From the NCBI GenBank assembly GCA_964458125.1, contig CAYWHE010000194.1, forward strand, positions 1 through 7,833: DNA of 7,833 nt, written 5' to 3'. The translations under genes were made by a program, and so were the position numbers. The notes under the pieces were generated by a model. That model worked only from the letters and a program-made list of their open reading frames with translations. It did no database searches and was not told where the DNA came from. Every line of letters starts with the position of its first letter. Within the stretch, counting starts at the first letter, position 1. Positions 1 through 7,628 of the stretch are shown here, piece by piece. Source of the DNA: CAYWHE01 sp964458125 (GTDB lineage: Bacteria; Bacteroidota; Bacteroidia; AKYH767-A; OLB10).

Positions 1-1527
1 GCCAGTGAAGGTGATTTCCATGAAAGCATCAACGTGGCCGCCGTCTGGGATTTACCGGTCATTTTTATCATCGAAAATAACGGCTACGGACTGTCGACCC
101 CTTCCAGTGAGCAGTTTCGCTGCAGGCAGTTTATTGATAAAGCCATTGGTTATGGCATCGAAGGGGTGCAGGTGGACGGGAACAACATCCTGGAAGTTTA
201 TTCTGCCGTGGATAAAATGGCCAGGTCCATCCGTGAAAATCCCAGGCCGGTTTTGCTTGAATGCATGACCTTCCGCATGCGTGGCCACGAGGAAGCCTCC
301 GGCACCAAATATATCCCCCAGGAACTATTCAGCAAATGGGCGAAAAAGGATCCCATCAAGAATTATGAGGAGTTTTTATTGCATGAAAAAATACTGAGCA
401 GCGAACAGGTAAATGCCCTCCGGTCTGCCATTAAAAACGAGATTGAAACCGGCCTGGAAATTTCTTTCGCCGAAGATATCGTGCATCCCGATACCGGCCT
501 GGAACTGGCGGACCTGTATGCTCCGGCGCCCGTGAAACCCATTGTACCCGTGCTGCAGAAGAAATCGGAGAAACGCTTTATCGATGCCCTTTCAGATGCC
601 ATGAAGCAGGCGCTTTCCATTTACCCGAACCTGGTCATCATGGGTCAGGATATTGCCGGATACGGCGGCGTGTTTAAGGCCACCCAGGGTTTTCTTGAGG
701 AATTCGGAAAAGAGCGGATCCGGAACACCCCGCTTTGCGAGTCGGCCATACTCGGCGCCGGCCTGGGCCTGTCTATCAATGGTTTTAAATCCATCATTGA
801 AATGCAGTTTGCGGACTTCGTCACCTGTGGCTTCAATCAGATTGTAAACAACCTGGCCAAAACACATTACCGTTGGGGACAACATGTCGATGTAGTCGTA
901 CGCATGCCAACCGGAGCTGCTGTCGGGGCCGGGCCCTTTCATTCCCAGTCCACCGAAGCCTGGTTTTTTCATGTTCCCGGTTTAAAAATTGTTTATCCAG
1001 CCTTTCCTTCTGATGCCAAGGGTCTGCTGGCTGCCTCCATTGCCGACCCCAACACCGTTATGTATTTCGAGCACAAGGCCCTCTACAGGAGCATAACGGA
1101 AGAAGTGTTTGATGATTATTACACGACGGAGATCGGGAAGGCCCGTCTCGTCAGGGAAGGAGACGATCTCACGATCATCAGCTACGGTCTGGGCGTCCAT
1201 TGGGCCCTGGAGGCGCTCGGGATGAATCCGTCCATAAAGGCTGACCTCGTTGACCTTCGGACCCTGTTGCCCTGGGACAGGGAAACCGTTTTTGCCTCCG
1301 CCAGGAAAACGGGAAAAGTTATCATCCTGCATGAAGACACTTATACCGGAGGTATTGGTGCCGAAATCGCCGCCCAGATCAGCGAACATTGTTTCCGCTT
1401 CCTGGATGCACCGGTAATCAGAGTGGGAAGCCTGGATACGCCCGTACCCATGAGTGCAGAACTGGAATGGAACTTCCTTCCGAAGCATCGGTTTGTAAAG
1501 GAATTGCTGGCACTTGCCGCTTTTTAA
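1..1527 (+). CDS. 2-oxo acid dehydrogenase E1 component, fused alpha and beta subunits (5' end cut by window edge)
   Basis: This is a thiamine-diphosphate (TPP)-dependent E1 enzyme that decarboxylates a 2-oxo acid and passes the acyl group to the lipoyl arm of E2. It is cytoplasmic. The frame is open from base 1, so a GTG at 34 is an internal valine and the real start lies upstream; 508 residues are visible. Seen: the end of the TPP motif (ENN, visible residues 25-27, its GDG half being just off the window), then the E1-alpha signature RMRGHEEASG and a W..(K)DPI segment, a linker near residues 172-190, then E1-beta. E1-beta keeps the TPP-contacting Glu in CESAIL (codon 739-741), the catalytic-type His in FHSQS (940-942) and a transketolase-C domain with DLRTLLPWD. 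Fused E1 proteins in Bacteroidota are usually assigned to branched-chain 2-oxo acids (2-oxoisovalerate), which fits iso-fatty-acid synthesis, but pyruvate cannot be excluded. No E2 or E3 gene follows. Confidence 0.93.
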   Translation, partial: ASEGDFHESINVAAVWDLPVIFIIENNGYGLSTPSSEQFRCRQFIDKAIGYGIEGVQVDGNNILEVYSAVDKMARSIRENPRPVLLECMTFRMRGHEEASGTKYIPQELFSKWAKKDPIKNYEEFLLHEKILSSEQVNALRSAIKNEIETGLEISFAEDIVHPDTGLELADLYAPAPVKPIVPVLQKKSEKRFIDALSDAMKQALSIYPNLVIMGQDIAGYGGVFKATQGFLEEFGKERIRNTPLCESAILGAGLGLSINGFKSIIEMQFADFVTCGFNQIVNNLAKTHYRWGQHVDVVVRMPTGAAVGAGPFHSQSTEAWFFHVPGLKIVYPAFPSDAKGLLAASIADPNTVMYFEHKALYRSITEEVFDDYYTTEIGKARLVREGDDLTIISYGLGVHWALEALGMNPSIKADLVDLRTLLPWDRETVFASARKTGKVIILHEDTYTGGIGAEIAAQISEHCFRFLDAPVIRVGSLDTPVPMSAELEWNFLPKHRFVKELLALAAF

Positions 1528-1612
1528 CCTGTCCGGACTGATGAACCCTGTCTGCCGGTTGCATCGGATTGAATAGGGAAAACATGCCAATCCATTTCAT
1601 CGGAATACGATA

Positions 1613-1646
1613 CCTGTTTGTAACTAACAGGGAAATGAAATTTTTT
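1613..1646 (+). terminator. possible weak terminator after the E1 gene
   Basis: A perfect 6-bp inverted repeat (CCTGTT at 1613-1618, AACAGG at 1626-1631, 7-nt loop) lies about 85 nt after the E1 stop and is followed, after a 9-nt gap, by a run of six T (1641-1646). The stem is short and the gap to the T-run is longer than in a classical intrinsic terminator, so this is only a candidate. Confidence 0.25.
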
Positions 1647-1705
1647 AATGCTGTTCTCATTTTGCAATCCGTTACTTTTAAGGTCTGAAAAACAACAATC
1701 CGGTC

Positions 1706-4312
1706 ATGAAAATCATCTTTACCAGTGCAGCATTATTCTTTTTTATTAACGTCCTGTCGTCACAGGCACAACCCATCACTCCTCCTTACAGCGATGACTT
1801 TGAAGGAGTCAATGCCGGCTGGACGGCCAGCAGTATTTCAGGAAGTAACTGGCAGTTGGGATTGCCGACTACGCCTCCGCTCAATACCGCTCATTCAGGA
1901 ACCCAGGCCTGGGACGTGGAACTCAACAGCAACTATGCACCCAATACGGAATGCTACCTGGTTTCCCCCGAGTTTGATTTTTCATCCATCCAGGATGCAA
2001 CCTTGAAGTTCTGGCAAAACCGGCAGACGGAAACCGGGTGGGACGGAACCCGGGTGGATTATTCCGTCAACAATGGCACCACATGGACAGTACTGGGATT
2101 AGTCAACGATCCTCTGGGACTGAACTGGTACAACGCCGGCGGTTTGGGTACCACGGGACTTTCGGGCTGGGACGGAACCTCTGCGGGCTGGGAGCAGTCC
2201 ACCTATGACTTGTCCATCCTGAACGGCTTGCCATCCGTTCGGTTGCGGTTTTCATTCGCTTCCGATGCCACCACCAACCTGGCCGGCTTCAGCATGGATG
2301 ATTTTGAAATTACCATACCGGTTCTATGGGATGCAGGTACCAAAGCCATCCTCGAACCCAATGCTGCTTCACCATCCGGAACGGTGAACCCCATGACCGT
2401 AGTCGTATCCAATGACGGGTTGAATTACCTGACTTCCATGAATATTTCCTGGTCCCTGAATGCCGTGGTGCAGGGAAATTATGCCTGGACCGGTTTGCTG
2501 GCTCCTGGGTCAACGGATACAGTCACCGTAGGGAGTCTGACAATTCCTGCAGGATCCTACCAGGTTTGCGCCAATACGGTTTTAGCCGGTGACGGAAATG
2601 CTTCCAATGACTCCCTTTGTGAATCACTGACGGCGGCGGGAGGAGGGCTCACGCTTGCTGTTACCGACTCCCTGGGCTATATCAATTGCGCCAGCCAGCC
2701 ACAGCGGGATAAGTTCTATATTGCCGGGCAGGCTCCGGCCCTCAATAATGGCGATACGGTAAACCTGGAGATGTTGTTTGGCGATGGCAGCGACAGCAGC
2801 TGGGTGGTCACCGTGTCCGGCCAGGCCTTCTATTCTGAAATCACTCATGATTATCCTTTCCCCGGGCTGTTTTCCGTACAGGTTAATGCCACGGCTGCCG
2901 GCGGTCTTTCCGGGTCAGTTACCGGTTACAATATCCTCTACATGGCTGATAGCTGTGGAAATATCACCGGGCAGGTTTACCTGGACCAGAATAATAATTG
3001 TGTTTATGATGGCCTGGATTATTTTCTTCCCTCAGTTCCCGTCCGGTTGAAACAGGGGGCCAATGTGCTGGATACTTATTACACGGACCTGGGCGGAAAC
3101 TATTATTTCGCGGTTCCCGATGCCCAGCCTTATGATCTGGAGATCAGCACCAACTACCCCGGCAACAATACCTACTGCCCGGCTTCGGGGGTGATCAGCA
3201 ATGTCGTGCAACCGTCGGCCGGAAATAATTTCGCCTGGGCGCCCGATGGCGCCTTTGACCTGGAACCGGCCTTGCAGTTTCCGGGTATCTCTTCGGGTTC
3301 GGTCAGTACGCTCCTGGTCAGCGCCCGGAATAATTTCTTCCTGACCTTAAGCGGAGCCGTCAAATTACAATATGATACCAGCCTGTTCAGCCTGGTTTCG
3401 ACCAGTCCGGCCGTATCGGTTCAGGTGGCCGATACACTGATATGGAACGGCGTCATCGTAGGAAGCCCGTATACATTCAGCACGTTTAATGCAACGGTGC
3501 TTTTAGCCCCGAAACCAGCGCTCATCTCCGGCACCAATGCCTGCTTCACGGTGATGGCTTTACCGGGTACAGGGGACAGTGTTCCGGCCAATAATTCGAA
3601 AAATGTTTGCGGAACCGCATCGGCTTCTGTTCCTGAAATGGTTAAATCGGTGGATCCTGCAGGTACCGGTCCGGGTGGAAATGTATCCCCGTCTGTTTCC
3701 TCGTTTACCTATACTGTTACTTTTCAGAATACCGGCGTCATGCCTGTTTTCAACGCCTTCATCCTCGATACCATCGACAGCAGCCTCGACCCCGGCACCC
3801 TGCTGGTTACGGGGAGCAGCCACCTGGTGAATACAGGTTTTGTGGCATCGGACGTGGTCCGGTTTTCGTTTGACAATATCCTGCTGCCCGACGCGGTTTC
3901 CGATCCTGCCGGCAGTCATGCATTCGTGAGCTATTCCATTGCGCCCAAGCCGGGACTTCCCGATGGAACGGTGATCACCAACAGTGCTGTGGTGTATCTC
4001 GATTTCTATGCCGGGGCCTCCACCAACAGCACGGTGAATACGATCGATTATTCGCTGGGAGTTGCAAACCCTGAGGTTTCCCAGGACCTGTCCGTTTATC
4101 CCGTACCGGCTTCCGGAACGGTAACCGTCAGCAGTCATGAGTTAAATGGCCGTTGTGTGGTTTATGACCTGCTGGGAAATGAAAAATACAGCGGTATGAT
4201 GGTCGCTGGCAGGGTAATACTGGAAACGGCAGGTTTCTCACCCGGTATCTATGTGGTCCGCGTGATTACAGATCAGCGAAGCCTTTCCGGAAGAATGGTA
4301 ATTGCAGAATAA
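1706..4312 (+). CDS. secreted multidomain protein with T9SS type A sorting domain
   Basis: An 868-residue exported protein, probably released from or attached to the cell surface through the type IX system. Reading along it: signal peptide 1-22 (hydrophobic core IIFTSAALFFFINVL, ends SSQAQ); a MAM/jelly-roll-like beta domain at about 25-204 (DDFEG start, MDDFEI end); a CARDB-like Ig fold at 206-308; a PKD-like segment at about 315-415 with FGDGSDSS; an SdrD-B/prealbumin-like module at about 418-495 with the acidic D.NNN..D loop; a beta-rich stretch at 515-637; a DUF7619/DUF11-like domain at 642-779 (YTVTFQNTG, FSFDNILLPD); and the sorting domain at about 795-868 (SVYPVPASG, VVYDLLGNEKYSG, FSPGIYVVRV). 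All recognised modules are binding or structural folds and no catalytic motif is visible, so an adhesin or surface-layer role is inferred, not shown. The ATG at 1706 has an A-rich leader and no clear Shine-Dalgarno. The gene stands alone, 178 bp after the E1 gene. Confidence 0.88.
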   Translation: MKIIFTSAALFFFINVLSSQAQPITPPYSDDFEGVNAGWTASSISGSNWQLGLPTTPPLNTAHSGTQAWDVELNSNYAPNTECYLVSPEFDFSSIQDATLKFWQNRQTETGWDGTRVDYSVNNGTTWTVLGLVNDPLGLNWYNAGGLGTTGLSGWDGTSAGWEQSTYDLSILNGLPSVRLRFSFASDATTNLAGFSMDDFEITIPVLWDAGTKAILEPNAASPSGTVNPMTVVVSNDGLNYLTSMNISWSLNAVVQGNYAWTGLLAPGSTDTVTVGSLTIPAGSYQVCANTVLAGDGNASNDSLCESLTAAGGGLTLAVTDSLGYINCASQPQRDKFYIAGQAPALNNGDTVNLEMLFGDGSDSSWVVTVSGQAFYSEITHDYPFPGLFSVQVNATAAGGLSGSVTGYNILYMADSCGNITGQVYLDQNNNCVYDGLDYFLPSVPVRLKQGANVLDTYYTDLGGNYYFAVPDAQPYDLEISTNYPGNNTYCPASGVISNVVQPSAGNNFAWAPDGAFDLEPALQFPGISSGSVSTLLVSARNNFFLTLSGAVKLQYDTSLFSLVSTSPAVSVQVADTLIWNGVIVGSPYTFSTFNATVLLAPKPALISGTNACFTVMALPGTGDSVPANNSKNVCGTASASVPEMVKSVDPAGTGPGGNVSPSVSSFTYTVTFQNTGVMPVFNAFILDTIDSSLDPGTLLVTGSSHLVNTGFVASDVVRFSFDNILLPDAVSDPAGSHAFVSYSIAPKPGLPDGTVITNSAVVYLDFYAGASTNSTVNTIDYSLGVANPEVSQDLSVYPVPASGTVTVSSHELNGRCVVYDLLGNEKYSGMMVAGRVILETAGFSPGIYVVRVITDQRSLSGRMVIAE

Positions 4313-4313
4313 C

Positions 4314-4331
4314 AAAACACAGCTTTGTTTT
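4314..4331 (+). terminator. possible AT-rich hairpin directly after the secreted-protein gene
   Basis: AAAACA (4314-4319) and TGTTTT (4326-4331) form a perfect 6-bp inverted repeat with a 6-nt loop, starting two bases after the stop codon and ending in four T. It could work as a weak terminator on the + strand, but the stem holds only one G-C pair and the fit may be chance. Confidence 0.22.
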
Positions 4332-4476
4332 AAGGGTCGGGAAGACATGGATACGGGTTTGAATCTCATGGCGTGTATTCCACGTCCCTTGCGGCAAATA
4401 AAAAAGGATGACGGTAGCCGGCTGCCATCGCCGGTATAATTTAGTCCTGGTCCTGTTTTTGACAAACCTTTACACG

Positions 4477-4498
4477 AAAAAAGGTCCGGATAGCCGGA
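4477..4498 (-). terminator. intrinsic terminator of the 319-residue membrane protein gene
   Basis: Read on the minus strand, TCCGG, a CTAT tetraloop and CCGGA form a 5-bp GC-rich stem, followed by CC and then TTTTTT. It begins 12 nt after the minus-strand stop codon. Short GC stem, tight loop, U-tract and placement all match a Rho-independent terminator. On the + strand there is no T-run, so it should act in one direction only. Confidence 0.62.
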
Positions 4499-4510
4499 TC
4501 ATGTTCCGTT

Positions 4511-5470
4511 TTAATGGGTGATTTGAATTTCCGATTGCCTCTTCAGGTGTTGGCCCGTGATTTCTTCATACAGGGCTTTGTATTTTTCAAAGAGTTCACG
4601 GCTTTGTGACTGACCGTCCACATACAGGTTGTTCCAGAGGAGATAAACCTGTGGTGCCTGTCCTTCCCTGATCAGGCCGTCACGCGCCAGCGCTTTCAGC
4701 ATGGTGTTGCGAAAAACTTCGTTTTGACGTTGCTCCTCCCTTTGCAGTTCTGTCATGGAGGATTCGTTCTGTTGTGGAGTTGCGTTATGACGGATGAGCG
4801 CTTTTCCCGTTTCGATAAAAGACTGAAAATCCCGGAAGGCTGCAGGTTCAATTTTTAAACTATCCACCTGTAATTCCAGTACCTCATTCTGCAACAGGAT
4901 CAAACGGATGTTTTTTTCATCCTGCCGGAAAGTGACAATAGACGGAAGGTTGGATTCCAACCCGGGTTTTAATTTAACCGGTTCGGTGCCGGCGTTGATT
5001 TTTTCATCTCTACCCGGCGGGTGGCTGATGTTTTCTTCGATGTAACGGGGAGGAAAGGCCTGTTGATTCGCTCTGCCGGCAATCAGCCCCAGGCTGTCTT
5101 TCGTATTTTCGACAAGGGCGGTAACGGTGGTCTCTGCGGGATTGCCGGTGAGACCTGATACCGTCAGCATACTTTTAATTTTGCCGCTATGACGATAATT
5201 GAAAACCAGATTGACGGCGGACAGGGAAACGGTGAGTGTCAGCAATACGAGCAGTGTGGCGTAAATCAGGAGCTTTTTCTTCCGGTTTTTCCGCGAATCC
5301 GGAACAGGTGAAAGATCATCCGTCGCCTCAACCTCCGGCGCGCCTCCTGATATTTGTTCTTCACCCGTAAAACGGGGTTGAAACGTAAGAGGGGTTGGTT
5401 CTGATGAATGCTCCTGCATGGTTGACCTTACCGGGGAAATGTCACACTTTCGCTTTTTTGTATACGTCAT
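4511..5470 (-). CDS. single-pass membrane protein of unknown function with a conserved-looking C-terminal periplasmic module
   Basis: I do not recognise a named family for the whole 319-residue protein. Visible: a polar, Pro- and acid-rich N-terminus (1-58), a basic stretch RKNRKKK (60-66), one transmembrane helix at about 67-91 (LLIYATLLVLLTLTVSLSAV), a low-complexity linker to about 180, and a folded-looking C-terminal part. The basic residues before the helix predict N-in, C-out topology, so the bulk is periplasmic. The C-terminus (about 253-319: LKALARDGLI, LYVDGQSQS, FEKYKALYEEITG) resembles, from memory, the tail found in many Bacteroidota proteins in sigma/anti-sigma or BlaR1/M56 loci (pattern: L..DGLI ... 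L.VNGK.Q ... KY..LYE..TGK). No HExxH protease motif and no sigma-factor gene is in the window, so an anti-sigma or sensor role is only a possibility. The ATG at 5470 has GGA 7 nt upstream. The gene is divergent from the PorE-like gene and followed by a good terminator. Confidence 0.8.
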   Translation of the reverse strand: MTYTKKRKCDISPVRSTMQEHSSEPTPLTFQPRFTGEEQISGGAPEVEATDDLSPVPDSRKNRKKKLLIYATLLVLLTLTVSLSAVNLVFNYRHSGKIKSMLTVSGLTGNPAETTVTALVENTKDSLGLIAGRANQQAFPPRYIEENISHPPGRDEKINAGTEPVKLKPGLESNLPSIVTFRQDEKNIRLILLQNEVLELQVDSLKIEPAAFRDFQSFIETGKALIRHNATPQQNESSMTELQREEQRQNEVFRNTMLKALARDGLIREGQAPQVYLLWNNLYVDGQSQSRELFEKYKALYEEITGQHLKRQSEIQITH

Positions 5471-5472
5471 TT

Positions 5473-5571
5473 TTAATTCCGGGTTTCAATAGCTGCCGGC
5501 GAACTTTTTTTCCTAAGTTCCTGAAAATTGAATCCAAAACAGGTCAATTGAAAATCAACCCGGTAAATTAA
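5473..5571. repeat. long-range inverted repeat in the divergent spacer
   Basis: TTAATTCCGGGTT (5473-5485) is repeated in inverted orientation as AACCCGGTAAATTAA (5557-5571); all 13 positions pair, with a 2-nt insertion in the second arm. The arms are 71 bp apart. The first arm ends 2 nt from the start codon of the minus-strand gene and covers its GGA ribosome-binding candidate. It may be a paired operator or, in a transcript that begins upstream of 5571, a leader stem closing over the start site. Function is not known. Confidence 0.45.
5501..5520 (-). promoter_or_regulatory. small hairpin inside the leader of the membrane protein gene
   Basis: GAACTT (5501-5506) and AAGTTC (5515-5520) form a perfect 6-bp stem with an 8-nt loop. 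On the minus strand the loop reads AGGAAAAA. It sits inside the larger inverted repeat, 31-50 nt before the minus-strand start codon. On the + strand the loop carries a T-run but no complete terminator follows. Possibly part of a structured 5' leader. Confidence 0.3.
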
Positions 5572-5600
5572 TAATGTAAAGGAATAGCATATAAAATTCT

Positions 5601-5608
5601 TACATTTG
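5601..5608 (+). promoter_or_regulatory. probable -7 promoter element of the PorE-like gene
   Basis: TACATTTG is an exact match to the Bacteroidota -7 consensus TAnnTTTG. It would place the transcription start near 5613 and leave a leader of about 40 nt before the chosen ATG. No good TTTG box is present at the expected -33 position (around 5574-5580), so the call rests on one element and its location. Confidence 0.45.
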
Positions 5609-5654
5609 CTTATCTTTCCGGTTGCTTACTTTTTGCGCTATTAATGGAATGGGT

Positions 5655-7619
5655 ATGGCTAAACAGGTATTTTTTATTTTTTTATTGCTGTCGTTTCGGT
5701 TACAGGCCCAGGATATACCATTTGAACGGGACCGGTTCCCCGGCCGCGAAAGAGCCTTTTCGGCTGCGAAAGGCAGCCTCGACCAGGGGGATGCCCTGTT
5801 CCTGAACATCCCGCCTCTTTACAAACGGGCCTTGCCATATTTTGAACAGGCCAGGGCTTTTAATCCGGAGAATGCCGATCTGAATTTCAAACTGGGTCTT
5901 TGTTACCTGAACTCGAACTACAAATACCGCTCCCTGGAATATTTTAAAAAGGCATATTCCCTCCGGCAGTCGGTAAACCCGGCCATTCACTATTACCTGG
6001 GGCAGGGCTTCCAGATCAATGCAGCCTGGGACGAGGCCATCGAGCAATACAACAGTCACCTGGCCACTTTGGACGTGCGTTCAGAAGCTGACCAGACTAA
6101 CGATACCCGTAAACGAATAGAAGAATGTAAAACCGGTAAATCGTTGACGGCAACTCCGGTAAACGTAATCGTGGAAAGTCTCGGTCCCGAAATCAATACA
6201 GCCGACCCGGAATACAACCCGCATATCTCAGCCGATGAATCCCTGCTGATTTTTACATCCCGGCGGAAAGATACCTACGGAGGGGAGTCGGACAGTTACG
6301 ATGACCAGTATTTCGAGGACATTTATATCAGCGAAAAGGTGAACGGCAAATGGAGCAAGGCCAGAAACATAGGGCCACCGGTTAACACCAAAAGCCACGA
6401 TGCGGCAGCCGGAATTTCAGCCGACGGGCATACCTTGTTTGTTTTTAAGGGGGACCGGAATGCCGGTGACCTCATGGTGTCGGAACTCCTCCGCGGCCGA
6501 TGGACCAAACCTGAGGACGTGGGAAAAAAGGTGAATTCCGGGTTCCATGAATCATCAGCCTGCCTTTCATCGGACGGGAACACCCTCTATTTTGTCAGTG
6601 ATATTCCCGGTGGTTCCGGCGGACGGGACATCTATAAAAGCCGCTGGAACAACGGCAAGCTGGAATGGGAAAAACCACAGAACCTGGGGCCGGTAATCAA
6701 TTCCGTTTATGATGAGGAAGGGGTATTCATTCACCCGGACGGCAAAACGCTCTATTTTTCCTCCAGGGGGCATCAGACCATGGGCGGCTATGATATTTTT
6801 GTAAGCCATTGGGAATCAGGAGCATGGTCTGCTCCACAGAATTTGGGCTATCCCGTAAACACACCGGATGATGACGTATTTTTTGAAGTTTCGGCCAGCG
6901 GGCTCCACGGATATTATGCTTCCTATAAAAAGGAGGGCCTCGGTGAAAAGGACATTTACATGGTTACTTTCCACACACCGGGTATCCCGGCCGGCAAACT
7001 CACCATCGTCAGGGGGGTGATCAGCGATGCCAATACGCATGAGCCGCTCAGCGCCAGGATCGAGCTGATCGACATTGAAAAAAATGAACATATCGGCGTC
7101 TTCAATACGGACAGTAAAACCGGGCGGTACCTGGTTTCGCTTCCTTCCGGGAGAAACTATGCAGCAGTCGTATACGCTGATGGTTACTTGTTTGAATCCG
7201 GGAATTTCAACCTGCCCGACACCGCATCTTACAAGGAGTTCGATATGAACCTGGAACTCAAACCCATGACGGAGGGGAACATCATCATCCTGAACAACAT
7301 CTTTTTCGACACGGACAAGTTTGAGCTCAAATCCGAATCCGGCAATGAACTGCAGCGCATTACCGGCATGATGGAAAAATACCCCACGCTGCAAATTGAA
7401 ATTTCGGGACATACGGATAACAAAGGAAGCGATGCCTATAACCACAGGTTATCCGAACAACGCGCCAAATCGGTTGTCGATTACCTCATTTCCAAAGGCG
7501 TAGCGGAAAACAGGCTGTCCTATAAAGGATACGGGAAAGATCAGCCCTTTACAACAAACGACACACCGGAGGGGAGAAAAATGAACAGGCGTATTGAATT
7601 TAAAATTCTCAGCCGCTGA
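5655..7619 (+). CDS. PorE-like OmpA family protein (TPR, PD40 beta-propeller, CRD, OmpA-C)
   Basis: A 654-residue periplasmic envelope protein expected to be tethered to peptidoglycan. In order: signal peptide 1-18 (VFFIFLLLSF, cleavage near LQA/Q); TPR-like helices at about 50-160 (ALPYFEQARAFNPENADLNF, SLEYFKKAYSL); a five-blade-like PD40/WD40 propeller at 175-437 with recurring S.DG.TLYF and DIY.S....G.W..P.N.G..VNS units; a carboxypeptidase-regulatory-like beta domain at 447-535; and an OmpA C-terminal domain at 546-652. The last holds HTDN and NHRLSEQRAKSVVDYL, matching the diaminopimelate-binding pattern NxxLSxxRAxxVxxxL with its Asp and Arg. This order is that of PorE (PG1058), a T9SS component of Porphyromonas gingivalis, but Bacteroidota carry several paralogues of this architecture, so I give no symbol. 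The ATG at 5655 has GGA 6 nt upstream; ATG 5649 is possible, while an upstream in-frame TTG at 5622 would spoil the signal peptide. No lipobox cysteine is present. Confidence 0.9.
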   Translation: MAKQVFFIFLLLSFRLQAQDIPFERDRFPGRERAFSAAKGSLDQGDALFLNIPPLYKRALPYFEQARAFNPENADLNFKLGLCYLNSNYKYRSLEYFKKAYSLRQSVNPAIHYYLGQGFQINAAWDEAIEQYNSHLATLDVRSEADQTNDTRKRIEECKTGKSLTATPVNVIVESLGPEINTADPEYNPHISADESLLIFTSRRKDTYGGESDSYDDQYFEDIYISEKVNGKWSKARNIGPPVNTKSHDAAAGISADGHTLFVFKGDRNAGDLMVSELLRGRWTKPEDVGKKVNSGFHESSACLSSDGNTLYFVSDIPGGSGGRDIYKSRWNNGKLEWEKPQNLGPVINSVYDEEGVFIHPDGKTLYFSSRGHQTMGGYDIFVSHWESGAWSAPQNLGYPVNTPDDDVFFEVSASGLHGYYASYKKEGLGEKDIYMVTFHTPGIPAGKLTIVRGVISDANTHEPLSARIELIDIEKNEHIGVFNTDSKTGRYLVSLPSGRNYAAVVYADGYLFESGNFNLPDTASYKEFDMNLELKPMTEGNIIILNNIFFDTDKFELKSESGNELQRITGMMEKYPTLQIEISGHTDNKGSDAYNHRLSEQRAKSVVDYLISKGVAENRLSYKGYGKDQPFTTNDTPEGRKMNRRIEFKILSR

Positions 7620-7628
7620 ACGGCAGGC

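Noticed and set aside
982..1590. 202-codon open frame on the minus strand across the E1 gene
   Set aside because: It lies antisense to a clearly conserved enzyme, has no recognisable domain and a composition like a frame shadow of the E1 gene.
1673..1680. TACTTTTA as a -7 element for the secreted-protein gene
   Set aside because: It differs from TAnnTTTG in the last base and has no TTTG box at the right distance; position is plausible but support is too weak for a feature.
3560..4138. 192-codon open frame on the minus strand inside the secreted-protein gene
   Set aside because: Antisense to the DUF7619-like and sorting-domain region; rich in His, Arg and Gly as expected of a shadow, with no family resemblance.
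4416..4435. GC-rich dyad (CCGGC at 4418-4422, GCCGG at 4430-4434) in the convergent spacer
   Set aside because: No T-run follows directly on the + strand and on the minus strand the T-run is 12 nt away; the 4477-4498 terminator explains the minus-strand gene better.
5622..5654. TTG at 5622 as start of the PorE-like gene
   Set aside because: It adds 11 residues (with a Cys) ahead of a complete signal peptide, has no ribosome-binding signal and lies only about 10 nt from the expected transcription start; ATG 5655 or 5649 is better.
6816..7445. 209-codon open frame on the minus strand inside the PorE-like gene
   Set aside because: Antisense to the propeller, CRD and OmpA-C domains; no motif of its own.
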